From assembly GCA_033239525.1 (NCBI GenBank), contig BSYO01000014.1:2989351-3053350 (forward strand): a stretch of DNA of 64,000 nucleotides. Reading direction: 5' to 3'. This DNA is from Nepenthes gracilis (lineage: Eukaryota; Streptophyta; Magnoliopsida; Caryophyllales; Nepenthaceae). A program made the translations under genes and the position numbers. Each line of letters begins with the position of its first letter. Position 1 is the stretch's first letter. The notes beneath the pieces were generated by a model. It was not told the DNA's origin and did not search any database. It was given only the letters and a program-made list of their open reading frames with translations. Below are positions 60,809-64,000 of this stretch, in pieces.

Positions 60809-61555
60809 TGTTGGGGTTCATCAATAGCATAGTTGAATCGAGAGAAAGGATTAATAATGGTGATACACAGTAGGCAAACAATAATCACAAAATAAAAAGA
60901 TAAGATATAAATAATTTTTACGAAGAAGCTATCTTTTGAATAAGACAAAAAAACCACGGAATGAAATGTCTGAAAAACTCCACTATGTAAAATCGGTTAT
61001 ACAAACTCCAAAAACAGAGTACAAAGGCTCGACACCTTATATCGGATAGACCCGTGCAACAGTGAAGGCAAGATAAATCTCCTTTTCACTTTTCTCTTTT
61101 TTCTCTCTCTTTTTTTCTTTTCCCCATTAACGGTGCTCTTTGATTTGATTTTACAAAGTAGTGTTTTTTACCCTTCTAACCTTAAAACGCATTGGCGTGT
61201 TTTATAATTATGGGTCATATTTGGGCACTTTTAGACTTGACACCCAGGTGCCCTTCGACATTATTGCTCGATTGCTTCTCGGTCTCAACACCCAATTATT
61301 CCTCAGACTCGACACTCAATTGCTCCTTTGACTCGTTCCTCTATTGCCCCTTTGTCTCGGCACCCGATTGCTCCTCAGACTCGACACCAGGTTCCTCAAC
61401 ATCGGTGCTTGAGCGCGAATGCCCTCAGCCATCCGCCGGACGTGTGAATATCACAACACTCTGTCTCAATATTGAACTCGTATGTGCTTGGTTGAATCTT
61501 CGATTGGCCTAATTGCTAGGTATGGATCCACACGGGAGTGACCCATAACCCAATA
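60809..61555 (-). repeat. 3' LTR of the Copia element (minus sense)
   Basis: A 747-bp LTR. The part from 61010 to 61555 matches 63150-63683, for example CTTCTAACC/CTAAAA, GGGCACTT and the run of GACACCC/CGATTGCTC repeats. A polypurine tract (GAGGGAAAGTC on the minus strand) abuts it at 61556-61570. Confidence 0.85.
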
Positions 61556-61689
61556 GACTTTCCCTCATGACCGTGTGGGTACGGTCATCAACATCCCGAC
61601 AATACTGCGATAGACTTCAAGCTTCCCCTTTTGTAACACCTTGGTTATCATGTCTAACCCATTCTCTTCGATCTCAACCTTATCGAGTG

Positions 61690-63135
61690 TTAACAACTCT
61701 AAATCAACAACATTCGCACTCAATGATATCTTACATTAATGTGTTTCGATCTAAAATGAAATGATGAATTTTTATAAAGGTGAATTGTACTTTGATTGTC
61801 ACAAAATAGCACGTATCTCTCCTGCTTAAAGCCGAGCTCCCGGACGAACTTCTTCATCCATAGCATTTCCTTGCTCACTTCTATTACAGTAATAAATTCT
61901 ACTTCGATGGTCGAGAGAACAACGCACTTCTATAAGTTCAATTGCTAAGAAACAATTCCTCCCGCAAAGATGACTAAATATCCCAAGGTAGACTTTCGAG
62001 AGTCAACATCGTCCGCTATGTTTATATCGGTATACCTAATCAGGAGAGGCTTGTCATATCTAAAATACAAGTACAGTTTGAAAGTTCATCAGAGATATCT
62101 AAGTATCTACTTCACAGCGAACTAATACTCTTTTTCGAGATTTGATAAAAATCGACTAACCATGCCGACAATATGAGTAATATCCGGTCTCGTACCCACA
62201 TGGCATACATCAAGATACCTATGGCCGAAGAGTATGGTACACCTCTCATGCTTGCCTTTTTATCATTTGAGGAAGGATATTATTGGTTGCTCAATTTAAA
62301 GTAATCCGCCAACGTAGTGCTCACTAGTTTGGACTTCTTTATATTGAAGTGTTGGAACACCTTATCAATATAACTCTCACGGAATATCCTTAACCTTCTT
62401 ATCTTGCGGTCATGAGATATTTTGATGTTTAGAATTTGATTTGCCGAACCTAAATCTTTTATGGTAAATGACTTCTCAATTTGCTACTTTGGTTTGGTAA
62501 TTGGAGGGACATTAAGCTCGACTATTAGTATATCATCCATATAAAGTAAGAGGGTAACGAATTCATCTTCGGAGAATCTCTACACAAAGATAGAATGGTT
62601 TGAGGTGGTCTTCTGATAGTTTTGACCGACTATAACAGATTTGAACTTCTTATACAATTGTTTCAGAACTTATTTTAGCTCGTATAGGCTTTTTCTCAGA
62701 ATGCACACAAGTTGTTCCTTTCCCTCAACTTAAAATCCCTCCGGCTATTCCATATAAATCTCTTGCGGAAGGTCATTATGGAGAAATGTCGTCCGTACAT
62801 CTAACTATTCTACTTATAAGTCGAGGAATGCAACCAATCTAAGTACCACCCAGATTGAGGATATTTTTACAATCGAGGCGAAGATCTCATCGAAGTTAAT
62901 GCCCTTTCACTGATTAAAGCCTTTCACAACCAATCTTATCTTGTACGTCGGTCATGGATTGTTCTCATCAGCCTTTAAATGAAAGACTCATTTGTTCTTT
63001 AGTACTCGCTTTCTCTTCGGTAACATTATTAGCTTGAACATATGATTCTCTTGCAGCGATTTTATCTTATCTTGCGTGGCTTTCATCCACTTTATTTTGT
63101 GCTCATCCTTCATAACTTCTTAAAAGCTTTCGGGC
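61690..63135 (-). pseudogene. Copia reverse transcriptase and RNase H, many stops
   Basis: Minus-strand translation gives RT motifs in order: LDVRTTFLHNDLPQEIYME, KSLYELK, LLLYMDDILIVE (the YMDD catalytic box, near 62540) and TIKDLGSANQILNIKISHDR. RNase H motifs follow: SRKSTLGYLVIFAGGIVS, LSTIEVEFI and LFCDNQSTIHLYKN. One frame runs through most of it, interrupted by stops, several at codons where Gln or Trp is expected (for example between YME and PEGF). It is inactive. Confidence 0.85.
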
Positions 63136-63149
63136 TCCCCTCCATCGGT

Positions 63150-63683
63150 AAGCAAACCCTAAACATAGAGTACAAGATCTTGACATATTGTATCGGATGG
63201 ACCCGAGTAATAGTGAGGGCAAGATGAATCTCCTTCTTCTCACTTTTCTTTTTCTTCTATTTCTCTCACTAACTACGCTTTCTAATTTGATTCTATAAAG
63301 TGATATTTTTCGCTCTTCTAACCCTAAAATGTATTGGCGCATTTTATAATGGTGGGTTATGTTTGGGCACTTCTAAACTTGATGCCCATGTGCCCTTTGG
63401 CATCACCACTCGATCGTTCCTCGGTTTCGACACCCTATTGATCTTCGGACTCAGCACCCGGTTGCTCTTTAGTCTCAACACCCGATCGCTTATCAGACTT
63501 GGACTTCGGCTGCTCCTTAGCATCGGTGTTGGGTTCTTGAGCACGAATGCCCTCGGCTACTTGCTGCAAAGGAGAACACCACAATACTCCGTCACACTAT
63601 TGAATCCATGTGTGCTCGGTCAAACTTTGAAAGGCTTGACTATCGGGTTATGAATCCACATAGAAGTAACACATAACCCAACA
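63150..63683 (-). repeat. Partial 5' LTR of the Copia element (minus sense)
   Basis: It matches 61010-61555 but lacks the part equivalent to 60809-61010. The downstream end of the LTR, the primer-binding site and the 5' internal region were therefore deleted together. Confidence 0.75.
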
Positions 63684-64000
63684 TACATGCACCCTTCAAA
63701 ATGCCTAACATTGCAGAGCATACATGAGCACCCAGTTCTACGTCTATTATGCACCAATCTTTGCACTACCACTATTCTTTGCTCAAGTAAATTCTCGTGT
63801 CAAAATCGAGTGAATCACTAGATGACAAAGCTATTCAATTTGTGGCTTATAAAAGAGTTACTTAAAGCCTAACTGTAAATCCAATCAGAAGTATCTATAT
63901 AATTATGATGAACCTAAATTTTCTAGCCAAACCTCGATTCTTCGCGACTTTGTCAATTATGCTCTCTTAATTCAACCCCACATTTGAAAGGTAGCTTTCC
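63684..64000. other. Flanking sequence, no feature recognised
   Basis: Sequence to the right of the Copia element carries no gene or repeat terminus that I can support. Confidence 0.5.

Larger units (their letters stand above)
60809..63683 (-). mobile_element. Ty1-Copia retrotransposon, internally deleted and decayed
   Basis: The outer ends are TGTTGGGG (60809) and CCCAACA (63683), with flanks TACGT and TACAT that differ by one transition. The 3' LTR (minus-strand sense) is 60809-61555. A partial 5' LTR is about 63150-63683. Between them only RT and RNase H remain; gag, protease and integrase are missing. It lies at the right edge of the window. Confidence 0.85.

Overview
The window is nuclear DNA of a flowering plant. 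GT-AG introns, plant gene families (GDP-L-galactose phosphorylase with its leader ORF, an EAR-type ERF, plant SUMO, FAR1/FRS remnants) and plant transposons (Tat-lineage Gypsy, Copia, Tourist-type MITE, tRNA-derived SINE) all agree. The species cannot be named from the sequence. Introns are often several kilobases long and filled with nested transposons, so the genome is moderately repeat-rich.

Layout. 1-12,000 (+): a CNOT9/CAF40/Rcd1 gene of the CCR4-NOT deadenylase, with its 5' end outside the window. Its introns hold a solo LTR nested in a small AT-rich repeat, a Tourist-like MITE, a second candidate LTR and a SINE. The splice donor of one conserved exon seems to be lost. 14,300-19,500 (+): GDP-L-galactose phosphorylase (GGP/VTC2), the control enzyme of ascorbate synthesis, in seven exons, preceded by the ACG-initiated leader ORF known for ascorbate feedback. 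Its last intron is a tandem array that repeats the start of exon 7 three times. 19,837-31,521: a complete but decayed Tat-type Gypsy retrotransposon (LTRs of about 1.36 kb, gag, protease, RT, two RNase H domains, integrase). Its long 3' non-coding part holds an array of covarying hairpins and an antisense gene.

33,950-35,930: a FAR1/FRS (Mutator-derived) pseudogene. 38,700-43,510 (+): an organellar-type bL31 ribosomal protein gene whose probable leader intron holds another solo LTR nested in the same small repeat. 43,750-44,630: LINE remnants. 46,106-46,467 (+): a two-exon gene for a 62-residue probably secreted peptide of unknown function. 47,283-50,004 (-): a three-exon SUMO gene with a tandem repeat in intron 1. 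51,800-56,290: LTR fragments of the Tat-like family plus an independent solo LTR with a perfect target duplication. 56,932-57,654 (+): a single-exon ERF repressor. 59,700-63,683: LTR-like sequence and an internally deleted Copia element on the minus strand.

The genes do not form a pathway; they are separate housekeeping or regulatory loci. The strongest unexplained signals are the array of eight stem-loops with compensatory base changes in the Gypsy element, the exon-7 decoy array in GGP, the lost donor in CNOT9, and the repeated insertion of LTR elements into one small repeat family. No tRNA, rRNA, CRISPR or organellar insertion was recognised.
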